Shown here in pieces: positions 20,204 to 32,116 of a stretch of 64,000 bases of DNA. The notes beneath the pieces are model-generated. The model was not told the DNA's origin and searched no databases. It was given only the letters and a program-made list of their open reading frames with translations. Both the position numbers and the translations under genes were made by a program. Each line of letters begins with the position of its first letter. Within the stretch, counting starts at the first letter, position 1. Location: assembly GCF_003171515.1 (NCBI RefSeq), contig NC_089390.1, positions 4,402,001-4,466,000 of the forward strand. Reading direction: 5' to 3'. The stretch comes from Pyrenophora tritici-repentis. Its lineage: Eukaryota; Ascomycota; Dothideomycetes; Pleosporales; Pleosporaceae.

Positions 20204-21673
20204 TCAACCCTTCAGCTTCTTCCCATCCCACTCCCTCTTCCCCTTGCCTTCAGCCTTGTGTCGTTTTGCTTCCTCCCGCGGATCAATAACAAGCAGTTCC
20301 TCTTCATTCTTCCGTTTCCACTCAAGATCTTTGCCTAACCTATCCTTTGCAAAAGTGAGAGAATGCGACATCCACCCAGCATCGTCATCCGACTCTTCTT
20401 CCTCTTGCTTGTCCCAGGCTTTACACGACTGACAACCTACTATGAAATGCAAGTCACACGCACCCTCCTCGTCGTCCGCTCCGTTTGCATCGCCACTGGC
20501 GTTGCCATTTGTGCTGTCTTCTGGTAGTGCTGGGGTCTCCATCTTCGAGGCTGCTGCCGGTTCTGCAGAATCGAGTTTTGACTTGAACTTTGAAAGAATA
20601 TCCAATGCTGACTGTTCGTCCTTTGCGTTTCCCCCTGCACCTCGCTTTCGCCCCCTTGTGGTAGTCGAAGATACCATGGCTTCTAATAACGACTTCTTCT
20701 TAGTAGGTCCTGTGTCTTGAATTGCCGTATTGCGCTTCATCGACGCCTTGAGGTCTGCAATTTGTTGGTTTACGCGGTCGAGCTTTGCGCGCTTTTCCGA
20801 CTCTGGCGATAGTTCTCTTGGAGGTGTGCGAGCTTTCGGCTTGGGCGATGGTTCTGCGTCGACTTTGGGGACGGGTTTGGGCGATGGGGATCTTGGTGGT
20901 GATTTCCTCGAAGGCTTGCGGATGGGTATGGCTATGTCTGGCTTGGGCGCTTTTATTACGGGCTTTTCGTCTCCTGCACTAACAAGCTTGGTGTTAAACT
21001 TGGGCTTCTTCGCAACTGGGGCAGCCTCGGCGTCGGCTGCATCGTCTCCAAAGCTGAGCACATTCTTGCCAGCCTTCCTCTTCGGCTTCTTGACCTTCTT
21101 TGTCTCTTCCATTCGCGCAGGCGCCTGGACTCTCTTAACCATGTCCTCGAATGGGTTGATGATGATCTCAGCCCCCGTGACTCTGGACGGGTACATTGGC
21201 TGGTCTTCGCTTCCTTCCCGTATCTCGGCCTCAGCCATCTTCATCAGATTGTAAATGGTGTCGCCTGCTATCCTTCCAAACATAGTGTTCTTGTCCTGCA
21301 ATTCTGGCGTCGCGGCCAGAGTGAAAAAGAACTGACTGCCATTGTCATCTTTTTTGCCCGTATTTGCCATACCCAGCAGTCCTCTCCTGGTGTACTTGAG
21401 CCGGCTATGAAACTCATCCGCAAAAGGCTCGCCATCATAACTGCTCTCTCCACCCTGTCCAGTTCCGGTCGGATCTCCTCCCTGCAGGATAAAGCCTTTG
21501 ACTAGGCGGTGAAACACGGTGTTATCGTAATAACCATCGAGACATAGCTGCAGAAAGTTGCGCGAAGTAATAGGCGTCTGCTTGGCGAAGAGCTCAATTT
21601 CAAGGTCGCCCGCGGTGGTGTGAAGGACGACTTTGGCGGTCGGATTCGGCTCGAGATTGTACGTCGAACTCAT
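20204..21673 (-). CDS. cwc27: Spliceosomal cyclophilin-type peptidyl-prolyl isomerase Cwc27
   Basis: A single exon of 489 residues from the ATG at 21673 (MSSTYNLEP); the frame continues upstream to 21775, but homology begins here. Cwc27 associates with activated spliceosomes. The cyclophilin domain covers about residues 10-170 with GDLEIELFAKQTPITSRNFL, FHRLVKGFILQGGDPTGTG, MANTGKKDDNGSQFFFTLA and NTMFGRI. The C-terminal two thirds are charged and disordered (Lys/Pro/Ser-rich). They end with CDLHFIVGCQSCKAWDK and DDDAGWMSHSLTFAKDRLGKD, the conserved Cwc27 tail. Its spliceosomal role is known for the family. Confidence 0.95.
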   Translation of the reverse strand: MSSTYNLEPNPTAKVVLHTTAGDLEIELFAKQTPITSRNFLQLCLDGYYDNTVFHRLVKGFILQGGDPTGTGQGGESSYDGEPFADEFHSRLKYTRRGLLGMANTGKKDDNGSQFFFTLAATPELQDKNTMFGRIAGDTIYNLMKMAEAEIREGSEDQPMYPSRVTGAEIIINPFEDMVKRVQAPARMEETKKVKKPKRKAGKNVLSFGDDAADAEAAPVAKKPKFNTKLVSAGDEKPVIKAPKPDIAIPIRKPSRKSPPRSPSPKPVPKVDAEPSPKPKARTPPRELSPESEKRAKLDRVNQQIADLKASMKRNTAIQDTGPTKKKSLLEAMVSSTTTRGRKRGAGGNAKDEQSALDILSKFKSKLDSAEPAAASKMETPALPEDSTNGNASGDANGADDEEGACDLHFIVGCQSCKAWDKQEEEESDDDAGWMSHSLTFAKDRLGKDLEWKRKNEEELLVIDPREEAKRHKAEGKGKREWDGKKLKG

Positions 21674-21997
21674 GGTCGCGGTCGGAAATGCCCAAGTGAA
21701 TGCACGGTAATATGCGCCGTGAATGCTCGTGGCCGCGCTCGTCGCGTGAGATGGTGTCGCGAAAAAGTTGACCACTGAGCGATGAGATGTACCGCACGGG
21801 CCCCCACCAGCCTTGACGCGACGTCATCTTCGCCCTCAACCTTTCCTACCCCAGCAACCTTCGTACGGTTATTTGCATCCTCACCCCTCGCACGATCATG
21901 CAGACAGGTTGCACATAACGTCGCATTTACTCGCAATCGTGCTTACTACGCCATCTACCCGTGCATCTGCTATCAGATCAGCTTGGCTTTTGGCACC
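21674..21997. promoter_or_regulatory. Shared divergent promoter of cwc27 and the MBOAT gene
   Basis: 324 bp lie between divergent start codons; no specific motif is claimed. Confidence 0.55.
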
Positions 21998-23939
21998 ATG
22001 TTGCCCTACATCAACGCACGTACGTGGAAGTTAACCAAGCTGTCGTCTTGTATACTAATACTATGAAGCATTTGAATATGTGGCCAATATTCTTGGAAAC
22101 TCTACAGATGAGCGTAAGCTACCATGACTAAATTTACGTACCCCTGCTTACTGACGGACCACATAGTGAAGCTCATCTTCACCTTCTACCTGTCCTACCC
22201 CTTGGCTGCTGTCCTGAAAAGGATACCTGACAAGGAACCATGGAAGAAAAACATGTTCGTAATCGGGTAAGTCAAATCATACCATACCCGTAGAATGCCG
22301 TTTTAATGATCCAAGTGTGTCACTGTTCTACCTCGTCGGGCTTTTTGACATGTGGAGTGGACTGCGGACCATCCTCATCAGTGCTGGTGGTGCCTATCTC
22401 ATCTCGTCCCGGATTCACTCCCCATACATGCCGTGGATAGGTTTCGTCTTCCTCATGGGCCACATGTCGGTCAATCACATCTATCGGCAGGCCGTTAACG
22501 ACCCGTCTGCCTTGGACATCACAGGAGCTCAGATGGTACTGGTTATGAAGCTTACCGCCTTTTGCTGGAACGTGCAAGATGGTCGCCTCCCTGATTCCGA
22601 ACTCACTGATGTTCAACAAGAACACGCTATCCGAACCATGCCCAGCCTTCTTGACTACACCGGCTATGTCTTCTTCTTCCCAGCTCTCATGGCAGGCCCA
22701 GCCTTTGACTACTCTGAGTACAGCAACTACATCACCACGACCATGTTCACTCTACCGCCGGGCACTGATCCATCCAAAGCACCTCCAACGCGTAAGAAGC
22801 GTAAGATTCCTCGAAGCGGTATGCCGGCTGCCATCAAGGGCGCTTATGGAACTCTTTGGCTCGTCGCTTTCATCAAATTCTCCAGCTGGTATTACCCCGC
22901 CTTCTATCTTGGCGATGATTACATGCAGTACAACTTTTTCCGCAGGATCTGGCAGCTGTACATGCTTGGTCTCACCACTCGCATGAAGTATTACGCTGTC
23001 TGGAGCTTGTCGGAAGGATCGTGCATCCTGTCCGGTATTGGCTACAATGGAATTGACCCAAAGACCAACCGCCCAAGATGGGATCGCCTCACCAACATCA
23101 AGCCCCTTGAAATTGAGAGAGCGCAAAACGCCCGCGCCTATCTTGGATTCTGGAACATCAACACGAACCAATGGCTCAAAAATTACATGTACCTGCGTGT
23201 GACGCCAAAGGGCAAGAAACCTGGCTTTAGAGCCACACTGGCGACCTTTGTAACCAGCGCTTTTTGGCACGGCTTCTATCCCGGCTACTACCTAGCATTT
23301 GTACTCGCGGCTTTTGTGCAAACTGCCGCAAAGAGTAAGTGGCCTATTACGCTGAGACATATGTAATACTGACACGACATAGACGGCCGTCGCTTAATCC
23401 GCCCACTTTTCATGACACCAGACGGCAAAGCACCGCTTCCATCTAAGAAATACTACGACATGTTTACCGTCTTTCTCACGCAAACTGTGTTTGCGTACGT
23501 TGTCGCGCCATTTATCCTGCTCGGTTTCTCCGACACGATCAAAATTTGGTCACGCGTCTACTTCTACACTCTTATTGGCGTGGCCGGATCCTTTGCACTG
23601 TTCTCACGCTCCTTCCCTTTCCGAAAGCAGCTCGTTCAGCTTCAATCTGCTCGTGCGTCACCCGCAGCTCCTACGTATGACGACCCCGCAATTGAAAAGG
23701 CAGCACGTGAGGAAATTCGGAGAGAACGACTTGCTAGGACAAAATCAACCGATAGTTTTAGCAGCGCAAAGATGCCTCTCCACGGTATCGCTGACGACCC
23801 CGAAGCTGAGATTGATGAAATCGTCGCAGAAGTAAAGGCAGAGATCGAGCAGAGGAAGAGAAGGGGTAGTGTGATGCAAGGCTTCGACCTGAAGAAGGCT
23901 GTGCAAGAGAAGTTGAACCAGTTTAACAAGAAGACCTAG
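21998..23939 (+). CDS. ale1: Lysophospholipid acyltransferase, MBOAT family (Ale1/Lpt1 type), 5 exons
   Basis: Exons 21998-22019, 22069-22113, 22167-22266, 22316-23334 and 23383-23939 give 580 residues. Four introns of 48-53 nt each have clean signals, and the first two exons are only 22 and 45 nt long. Ale1-type enzymes of the ER re-acylate lysophospholipids at sn-2 in the Lands cycle. The multi-pass protein shows the family stretch MGHMSVNHIYRQ, FFPALMAGPAFDYSEYSNYI and the catalytic His (about 374) in SAFWHGFYPGYY. The C-terminal tail is charged and cytosolic, with a short coiled coil (ERRRGSV-like Lys/Arg/Glu-rich end). A model starting at 22317 would lack the first TM helix, so the five-exon model is preferred. 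Confidence 0.93.
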
Positions 23940-25184
23940 GGTATTCTTGCATTGTGAGCCAGTCAAGACAAAACTATATGCCATGTTATAGGTAAGGATG
24001 AGTCCGCGGATGCCGAAGCCGCCTATATAAATAGTCTTATTGCATACGCAGTCAAAACAAGCGTGTCGGAGTCGTCCCGAACCCTCGTGGTAACACCCGG
24101 AGTCTTGCCGGATCATTGTGCACGTACTATATGCCGCCCCCGTCAGGATCCCGGGCATATAATATCCTCCGGTCAAACAACCAGTCTTAGGCGTTAGCGA
24201 CGTCACAAGTCATGGCCTGAGAGAAACTAACAGTAGCTTCACGTGGTTAATGTAGCGCAAACTCTATTTTCGTGGCAGCGCAATATAGTGCCGGGTTTTT
24301 CTCACCGAGCCGCATGGTTCAGCGCCCAACGAACGCCCCGTCGAAAAGACTTCTGTCACGGGCAGCCACATTGGACGGCGCATTTGAAACTACTTGCTAA
24401 TGTATGAACGTTAGCATCTAGAAGCATCCTCGTTGCACATAATACGAGTCGAGCTCCGGCTGAGATACGAGAGGATAGATCGGCCGAAGATCGATCGTTA
24501 ATCCTCCCGTGTGGTCTGAGACTTCCTCGGTGGCGATCCGCAAGGAGCACCGGCCGCTCCGCCCGCGCATTCAACTCATTCTACTTTCCACCTCCCCCCT
24601 TCATCAGCTTGCATCACCTTTACTGCCTAGTCATCCCCGATGGCCCGGTCCCTGGAAGAGGCAACCTTGCGACGTACGGTACGCATGAAGATGTTTTCTC
24701 CTCTGTGCACACCTTGGCTGCCTTTCACGGTTGAAGCTCCGTCCAATGGCCGTCTTTTGCGAAAACATGATCACCCATTTGGTGCACGAGGTCTGCGCTC
24801 GGGAGCGAGGACGGATGCAGTTCTGAACATGTACTAACCCACGCCCATGCCACCCAACCAGCGGGAATCATTGCTCCTAGTGCATTCATTCCAAACGCGC
24901 CATGTCGCGTGTCAGAGCATCTGTCAAGCATCCCATCTCTAGTAATTCTCCTTTATGACCCAACCACGGCGAACACCGATATAGCGTGCATTTAGCTTGT
25001 GGGTATTGAGAGCATTGTGTACGCGAGTCCAGCGTGGATCTTGCAAAGACGGCTTCGCCCCCTCCCGCAACCTACATTCTTTGTTTTTCTTCTCCCCATC
25101 TGTGCGTGGATGCCGATTACGTATGACTGCATACTTCTTTCGGTTACTAATAACGAGTGACCCTCCGGATTGACCTGGTTTGAC
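23940..25184. other. Intergenic
   Basis: 1.2 kb without a recognisable gene. Short frames on both strands have no domain. Confidence 0.5.
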
Positions 25185-26464
25185 ATGGCCGTGCCTGACA
25201 ATGGGCCAGTGATTGTTGGTGTGACTTGGTGGTTGACCATTGCTTGTGGTGGATTTTTGGGAACGAGGATATATGCGAAATTGAGTCGCAAGCAAGGCCT
25301 TTGGTGGGATGACCATATCCTAATAGTATCATGGGTAAGACTTGCAGTTGAATACGCATTGGCGTTGATTCTAACTCGAGTGTAACAGGTCCTCCTCCTT
25401 GCCCAATGTGTCATGACCCAAGCAGGACAATTAATGGGCTTCGGAAAACGCACCTCTGATATTCCAGTCGAGAACCTCGTCACCATTGCCTTGGGCAGCT
25501 CCATTGCAGCCTCGATTTCTTGCTTCGCCTCAACACTTTCCAAAATCTCTTTCGGTGTTACTCTCCTCCGACTTACCACCGGCTACGTGCGCGCATTTGT
25601 GTGGTTCTGCATAATCACACTATTCCTTATCATGATACCCAGCTCAATGAGCACTTGGATCGCATGCAGGCCCGCTGCGAAAGCGTGGAATAGTTCCATT
25701 GAAGGAACATGTTGGGATCCGAGTCGAACAGTCAACTATGGCATTTTCAACGCTGCTTGGTGTGCCGCGGCTGACTTTGCGCTTGCCCTATTGCCATGGT
25801 ACCTAATTTGGGGTTTACAACTGCGACTACGTGAGAAGATTGGCGTGGGTATTGCCATGAGTATGGGTGTTCTGTACGTATACCGTCCATTATCGTTTCC
25901 GATCATCCTATGCGACCTAAAGATGATTGCGAGACCAAAGCCATCCACAATCGCTAACAACCTCCCAGCTCGGGCGTTTGCGCAATCGCAAAAGGTGTCT
26001 ACGTAATCCAACTCCGTCAACAAGACTTCTCCTACAATGGCAAAGAACTCACAATATGGACCACCGTCGAAACCGCCACCGCCATAATCGCAGCCTCCAT
26101 CCCCGTCCTCCGCGTCTTCCTCAAAGAAACAATCTCCTCCTACCGCCCCCACACGCACTCCACCGCCTGCAGCATCCCCTTATCACGCCTACACCAGAGC
26201 CAACACTCCACCACCACCACAAGCGTACATGCCTCGAGCGCACACAAAAAAGAATCCAGGTGGACTATAATGCAGGACAATGACAGTTCCAGCCAACGCG
26301 GCATTCTGGACGAGGAAATGGGCCTTAGAAGTCCAGGGCGAACATTACATTCACGGGGAGGTGATGATTTGGGAATCATGCAGACGAGTACTGTTACCGT
26401 TACTATTGAAAGCGATGCCGTGCCCGCGAGTAAAGAACGTTCTTTCTTCGATTTCTCCCGGTAG
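25185..26464 (+). CDS. Fungal rhodopsin-like 7-TM integral membrane protein, 3 exons
   Basis: Exons 25185-25334, 25389-25873 and 25969-26464 (introns 54 and 95 nt) give 376 residues. It belongs to the large fungal rhodopsin-domain group that overlaps PTH11-like receptors. Evidence is the seven hydrophobic segments and the typical GLWWDDHILIVSW after TM1. Further support comes from the conserved CRPAAKAWNSSIEGTCWDP loop with paired Cys, and YGIFNAAWCAAADFALALLPW. There is no CFEM domain at the N-terminus. The 110-residue C-terminal tail is Ser/Thr/His-rich and cytosolic. These proteins are thought to sense surfaces or nutrients; the ligand is unknown. The GTG/TTG codons before the ATG at 25185 are not used. 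Confidence 0.85.
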
Positions 26465-27424
26465 TGTTGCTAGGGAAGTTTTAGGTAATTCACCTATAAC
26501 TTGAACACGAATAGTTATACAAGTTTCATCTATGTTTATATTCTTTTCAATGCACTATGCAGCCAAAAATCAAATATCTATCCCCCGCCAAGCAGTGACA
26601 TCTACATCACCTAGCCAAGTGCCCACCCCATCCCCACAGCCAAGCCTAAGCCCACGCAATACCTAACCGCATCCACCCCCTCGTATCGAAATCAACCCCA
26701 GACTCCGACGATCCAACCGTAAGCACCAACCGTCCCGGAACGAGGCCTATCCACAGCGCCTACCCCCGTTTCCGTCCTATACCCCGAGTTGATCGCTGAA
26801 AGGTGACATTTCAACCTTCCTTTTCAGGTAATTGATCAACTAGTATACCGAACCATGACAGCGGTAGATGCGGTCGTGGAATAGACACTCTGGTGATATG
26901 AAATTCGTGGTATACTAGTGTAAGAGGCCACTGTAGTCGCTAGACACGCCTGTCAGGCTCTTGAGTATACTGTACAAGTGTTTCATAGAACATAGGTGTA
27001 GGTGTGGAAATACCTCGCATGCGGCTTCGATACGATGGCGATGCGGGCGGGGTTTACTAGGAAGGAAGGAAGGAGGGAGCAGCGGCGGCGGCTAGCTGTT
27101 ACTGGTAGGCGGGGCCGTGGTGTTGATGCGGGAAGGGCACGTGTGGGGTTGCGGGGAGGGGGGAGATGGTTAGATGGGGTAGGTATGACTGTGTGTAGAA
27201 GCTTGATGGTGGTTTGAGCGGGTGGTTGGTTTTGGCTGGTGCTGGTGCTGGTTGTGTCAGTTGTGGGATTTGCGTACATGGGGTTGGTTATTTTGGGCTG
27301 TGAACGTACTGTTTGTTTATTTTGGGTCTTTTTGACGAAGCTCTCCGGAGCTTTTCGCATCCTACTTCTCTTTCTCCTCTGGGGTTGTGAGTGTGTTGGT
27401 AGATTGGGGGTAGTTTTCGCTGTG
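26465..27424. other. Gene-poor region, first part
   Basis: Nothing recognisable. A C-rich stretch lies at about 26580-26790, and purine-rich tracts at about 27060-27180. Confidence 0.5.
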
Positions 27425-27805
27425 CTAGACGGCTAGTTGTAGGGTCTTGAGTGATGCGATAGCGGTGATGATGGCGAGGGCGTGGAAGAGGATGTGAATG
27501 GCCAATGTATTTTCGTCGCTCTCATTTGACTGCATGTTAAGTTTTGAGGTAAGGCGTCGGGAAGATGGAGATGCATCGTCTTCTGTAAAGTGGACATGAT
27601 GGCCGGGGTTTTCGTTACCGGAGACGGAGACGAAAGACAACATGGTGACGTAGCCAAAGAGTAAAGAACGTAAATCGACGACAAGAAGAAAAATGATAAC
27701 AAGTGCTGTTCCACCCGGACCCAACCGCCTTCTTGTACAAACCCCTATGATGAGGATACCATGCAAAAAGCCGCCAAAACGCATTTCTACGCAATCAAAC
27801 CTCAT
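27425..27805 (-). CDS. Unrecognised small hydrophobic ORF
   Basis: 126 residues with three hydrophobic stretches (near the N-terminus, ALVIIFLLVV in the middle, and HILFHALAIITAIASL close to the C-terminus) separated by a polar Ser/Asn-rich region. It could be a small membrane protein or chance. No family is recognised, and a GT...AG pair in the first 60 nt leaves the true N-terminus open. Confidence 0.25.
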   Translation of the reverse strand: MRFDCVEMRFGGFLHGILIIGVCTRRRLGPGGTALVIIFLLVVDLRSLLFGYVTMLSFVSVSGNENPGHHVHFTEDDASPSSRRLTSKLNMQSNESDENTLAIHILFHALAIITAIASLKTLQLAV

Positions 27806-29603
27806 TTCATCATCTTACCTCCATCCCCATCTCATAAGCCATGTCAAACTCCACTCCCGCGACATATAATCTGCCTATCCCATCTACCGTTCCACACATA
27901 CAAGACACCCATGCCACGTCACGCACGACAAGAACCTATGATACAATACCCCCCTCCCTCCCCCGAAAAAAAAAACACAATCCCGCGCGCAGCCTATGCG
28001 CCAAGGCAGATCTAACGTGTAAGCGCGATGAAACAAGCGGCATTTCTGAGTCCTGACTAACTACAACGTCAGCACGCGCAACCTGCTGTAAATTCAAACT
28101 CACGATGCACAGGCACAGGTAACCAACAAAGCCGTTCGGTGTCAGCGTCAGCGTTAAGACAAGAAGAACGAAGGAATAAGCATGACCAGCGCGCAATATC
28201 GCAATACTTTCTCTCTGTCAAACTACATCTTTTTCCATCGCGAAAGGGAAAAAGAAAATCATGTTAATCCGTCCGTACGTTGATTACGTAACTCCATGCG
28301 CGATCCGTCCGTCTGCATCCGCGCAAGGTGGCTAAGTTAACCTACACGAAGCGGTCTCCTATCCGACTACATCCACGCGTGGCTATTGATAACATGGTAG
28401 ATGGTGAGAAAAACACTGTAGCGACGTTTCGCACAGCCACAGCCACAGCCATCGTAAGAACCATAGGTAAGCAAAAACGGCCGTTCATTGTGCTGCGCCG
28501 CATCACCTCCTGCGCTCTAGAACCCCACCCTATGTATGCATGCTTTGTAACACACGCATCAGCCTCCCGCATATGCATCCCATCCGTGCCTAGTAGATAA
28601 CCTCCCCTGGGATAATCCCGTGCAGCCGTGCACCCAAGAGACCCAAGATACCAACCCGTGCACGCTAGATATCGCCAGATATTATAACTAGCGCTTATTG
28701 CTTACACAACACCTTGGCACAACCTCCGCCCGCATGCGTGGGCACGGATGTATGGACGCATGGACATATACGAAATAGGCAAGTCAATGCGGGACCCTGT
28801 CGCGCTAGGTTGGTGGACGGAAGCGGGTTAGAAAGGAATGGTGAAGATCGAGACGTGGTTTGTCATATTTTTGGATGGATGGATGGAAAAGGCAGGTTTG
28901 AGGACGGTGTCATTGTAGGCCAGATGCCGAGGAGGTGATTCGATAGTTTGATAGATGAATTCTTGTTTGCTTGTCTGTCTGGCCAGCTGGCTGGCTGTCA
29001 GATGCGTTGATATCTGGACATCTAGACGACGACGATGCTTGGCATTGACTTCAATTCTCATCACCTTCGTCCGTCCATCACCCGTCGTTATCTTTGCGTG
29101 AACCGGGTAGGATAGAAAACCCGGCTTGTGGAACCCCATGTACATAACCCCCATGTGCGTTATCTCACTATCTCCAGTACGGTATCTCAGTTATCTCGAG
29201 TATCTCGCTCGCTTGTACCTAGTATCTTCCATCCTTCCCATTCCGCAGCTACCGAATACGGGCTTAGTGCGAGATACGTAGAGATACGGTACGGTGGTGG
29301 GCTGGTGGGCACACGTAAGTTCGCCGGATGACTCGGGACCGGGTTCTAGGTTATTTGTGGATTGGGGTTGGTTTTGTATTGCGTGCATTAGGGTTCGGGT
29401 CTGGCAAGGGAGGAAGGAGGATGTGGGCAGGGAAGGAGCTTATCGCCATGGTAAAGGGTCAAGTGTGAAGGTTCGTGCCCACGCGTCTGGTTTCCGGATG
29501 GTGAAGTCTGACTTTGGATTTCATAATGACAAGGTAAAAATGTATTATACCACTCTATCTATCTCTATACCTAACCCAATCCCCTCCAATCCCGTAACCC
29601 CAA
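27806..29603. other. Gene-poor region, second part
   Basis: 1.8 kb with only short frames of biased composition. A run of A lies near 27965-27975, and TGGATGGATGG at about 28872-28885. No gene supported. Confidence 0.5.
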
Positions 29604-31377
29604 CTACTGCACAGCCTTCAAACACTCATCCACCACAGCCGCAACCTGCAAACACTCCTCATCACGCATCTTATTCGTAAAAACCTGTACGGAAAGCGGC
29701 GCACCATGGCTAGCCTTGGGATGATAATCCGGCCCATTCTGTCCCGGTCTCATAACCAAGGGTTGGGCGTCAAGCGTAGCGTCAGCCTTGCCAAACGGCA
29801 GCACAGCAGCAGGGTAATCGAGGACATTGAGAAACAGAGTGTAAGGTGGGAGACCATACGTGTCATGAGGAATGGCCGTGTTCTGAGCTGAAGGCCCGAT
29901 GACGGCGTCGAGTCTTTGGTTTTTCCAGATTTTACGCCAGTTGTCTTGGATTAGCTCGCGCTTTACGTTTAGCGCGGCAATGTGTTGCATAGTGCCTTGA
30001 GGGATTGCGGCGATGTCGTCGAGGAAGGTGGATTTGAAGTTGTGGTATGCGCCCATGGATTGCTCGACTGAGCGGACGGTGGGCTCGTGGCCGTCGTGTA
30101 GGAACTCCATGCCTGTGTGGTCGAGCATGAAGAAGCCAAAGGCTACTGCCAAACTATCGGCGACTTGGGCTTGGTCGGCGGAGATGGGGACGATCTCGTG
30201 GCCCTGGACTGCGAGAGCTTTGGCTGCTGAGGCTAGTGCGCGCTTGACTGGTGGGTGCAACGGGAACGCAGGGTCCTCGGCCACGAGCCCCAGTCTAAGC
30301 TTCGGTGCTGGCTTCGGTAATTCTCGCCAGGGGATGTCCAGCGCAGTGGGGTCGTAGAGGGCTGGTCTGACCGACATGACGGATTTGCAAAGGAGGTCCA
30401 GAGCAGGCATGTCATTTGCTAGCGGCCCGGCTGACGGGTTGAAGAAGATGTTGCCAGGGAGTGAAGGGTTCTGCTGACCTCCGTCAGGTACACGTGCGGT
30501 TGTCGGCTTGAAACCATATGTGCCGCAGCAGAGTGCTGGAATACGGATAGAGCCTGCGATGTCTGTTCCGATACCCAGCGGTGATCCTCGGAAGCCAACA
30601 AGGGCGCCTTCGCCACCGCTCGAACCTCCCGCTGTAAGCGTGGTGTTGTGCGGGTTCAGTGTGCGACCAAAGACGTTGTTCTCCGAGTCAGCCGTCTATA
30701 CTACGTTAGTACTTGTGCATGGGCTATCCGGAATTGGATTGAACATACCATCAACGTTTGGGGAAGGTTGGTCTTGACATAGATGACCGCTCCCAAGTCA
30801 AGCAGAATGTCGACGAGTGGTGAGTTCTCAGTGTCATTGGGATGGTCTAGAAATGAGACATATCCAATGGTAGACGCCGAGCCCTTGATCTTGAACCCGT
30901 CCTTGACACTGACAGGCAAGCCATGGAGTGGACCTACGATACGTCCCTGGGCACGTTCGTTATCAAGAAAGCGGGCCCGTTCCTGTGCTTCGGTAAAGTA
31001 CGTTTCCGTAAGGCATGACAGCTAGAACCGGATTAGCCATGTATATGTGTATGACGTTAATCAAAGTGACGCACGAGTTGCTGTGCTAGAGCCGCACGTT
31101 TAGAAAACGCCACCGTGACCTCGAGGGCCGACAAGTCGCCCTTTGCCAAAAGCGTGAGAAGTTCAGTGACAGTATATTTCTCCGTAATGTCTAGTTCCTT
31201 GTCGGTCATGACACCCGACTTGCGCGGTATCTCGAAGGTATTGGTGGCATGCTCGGACAAGGGAAACTGTAGAGCATCGGTAACCGAGGCTGGAAGGAGC
31301 CAGTCCTTTGGTATCTTTTCGCGAGCAGCCTGCTGCTTCGCCGCAACTTTCGTCTCCCAGGAAGAAGTAGACGCCAT
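29604..31377 (-). CDS. Amidase-signature family hydrolase, 3 exons
   Basis: Exons 31377-31075, 31021-30749 and 30695-29604 (introns 53 nt each) give 555 residues. Amidase-signature enzymes hydrolyse amides to a carboxylic acid and ammonia. The Ser-cisSer-Lys triad is visible as Lys141 (GLPVSVKDGF), Ser217 (GGSSGGEGAL) and Ser241 (GIGTDIAGSIRIPA). Length and layout match fungal acetamidase-like enzymes used for nitrogen supply. The middle exon is needed for the catalytic Lys, so the three-exon model is firm. There is no signal peptide, so it is probably cytosolic. It is divergent from the MFS gene at 32117, and a Zn2Cys6 regulator follows, which suggests uptake and use of an amide-containing substrate (inference). 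Confidence 0.93.
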
Positions 31378-32116
31378 GATGTTTTCGGTTCAAGTGATAA
31401 GGATAGATGGTGAGTGAGGAGTGCTGGAGACTATTGGATGCATCGAATGCAGCCATATATGTACCCTGGTAGCAGCGAGGAAGACCTCGGGATCCCATCT
31501 CGGTACCCATTAAAGGCAGTTTCATGCGGGGTCATCCGTCGAGAATTTTTCAGGATAACCAGGTCGGAGGTTGTGGTTTGAGGTGTTGTCGCCCGTCGGC
31601 GTCGAAGCGCACACGTTTCCAGGACCGACCGCCGGGCGTATTTCGTGTTCTGATGCTCAACGGCAAGTCACTAGTGGCACACTACCCCGTGCCAAGCCGG
31701 TCAATTCGTAGTCGTCTGATTTGTTCGCTTTAGTTCGACCTCAGCTGGCCGAAGGGATGTACGGCATTCCCAGGAAATTAAATCATCTTGTGCGATTGCT
31801 ATCCTATATTAGTAGCATAGCCACTTATTCGGTGAAATACCGTCTTTAGGGCGCTTTGCACGCTCCTCTGAATGGGCTCATTTGCGCCGTGGGTTGTCGC
31901 TGATCGCGAGTTTCCCCAGACGCGGTAGATAGCACGGTCCAGGCTGCGGAAGGTGGTAATGTGCGGAGAAATTGCGACCCTGTATCGTCGTATGTATATA
32001 TACACTGGCACACTCCAGTTGTTTTGACGCCAGGTCCATCCACCCAAGCTTCATGCCTGTGGTAGTCGACAAATTCATTGCTTCATCTCTTCGAACCGAC
32101 GCATTTGTTTGCAAGT
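31378..32116. promoter_or_regulatory. Divergent intergenic region of amidase and MFS genes
   Basis: 739 bp between divergent starts. No specific binding site is claimed. Zn2Cys6 factors often bind CGG triplets, and several occur here, but this is not diagnostic. Confidence 0.45.

Noticed and set aside
22317..23366. MBOAT gene starting at 22317
   Set aside because: The codon there is GTG in the middle of a splice junction. Three upstream exons encode the first TM region in frame.
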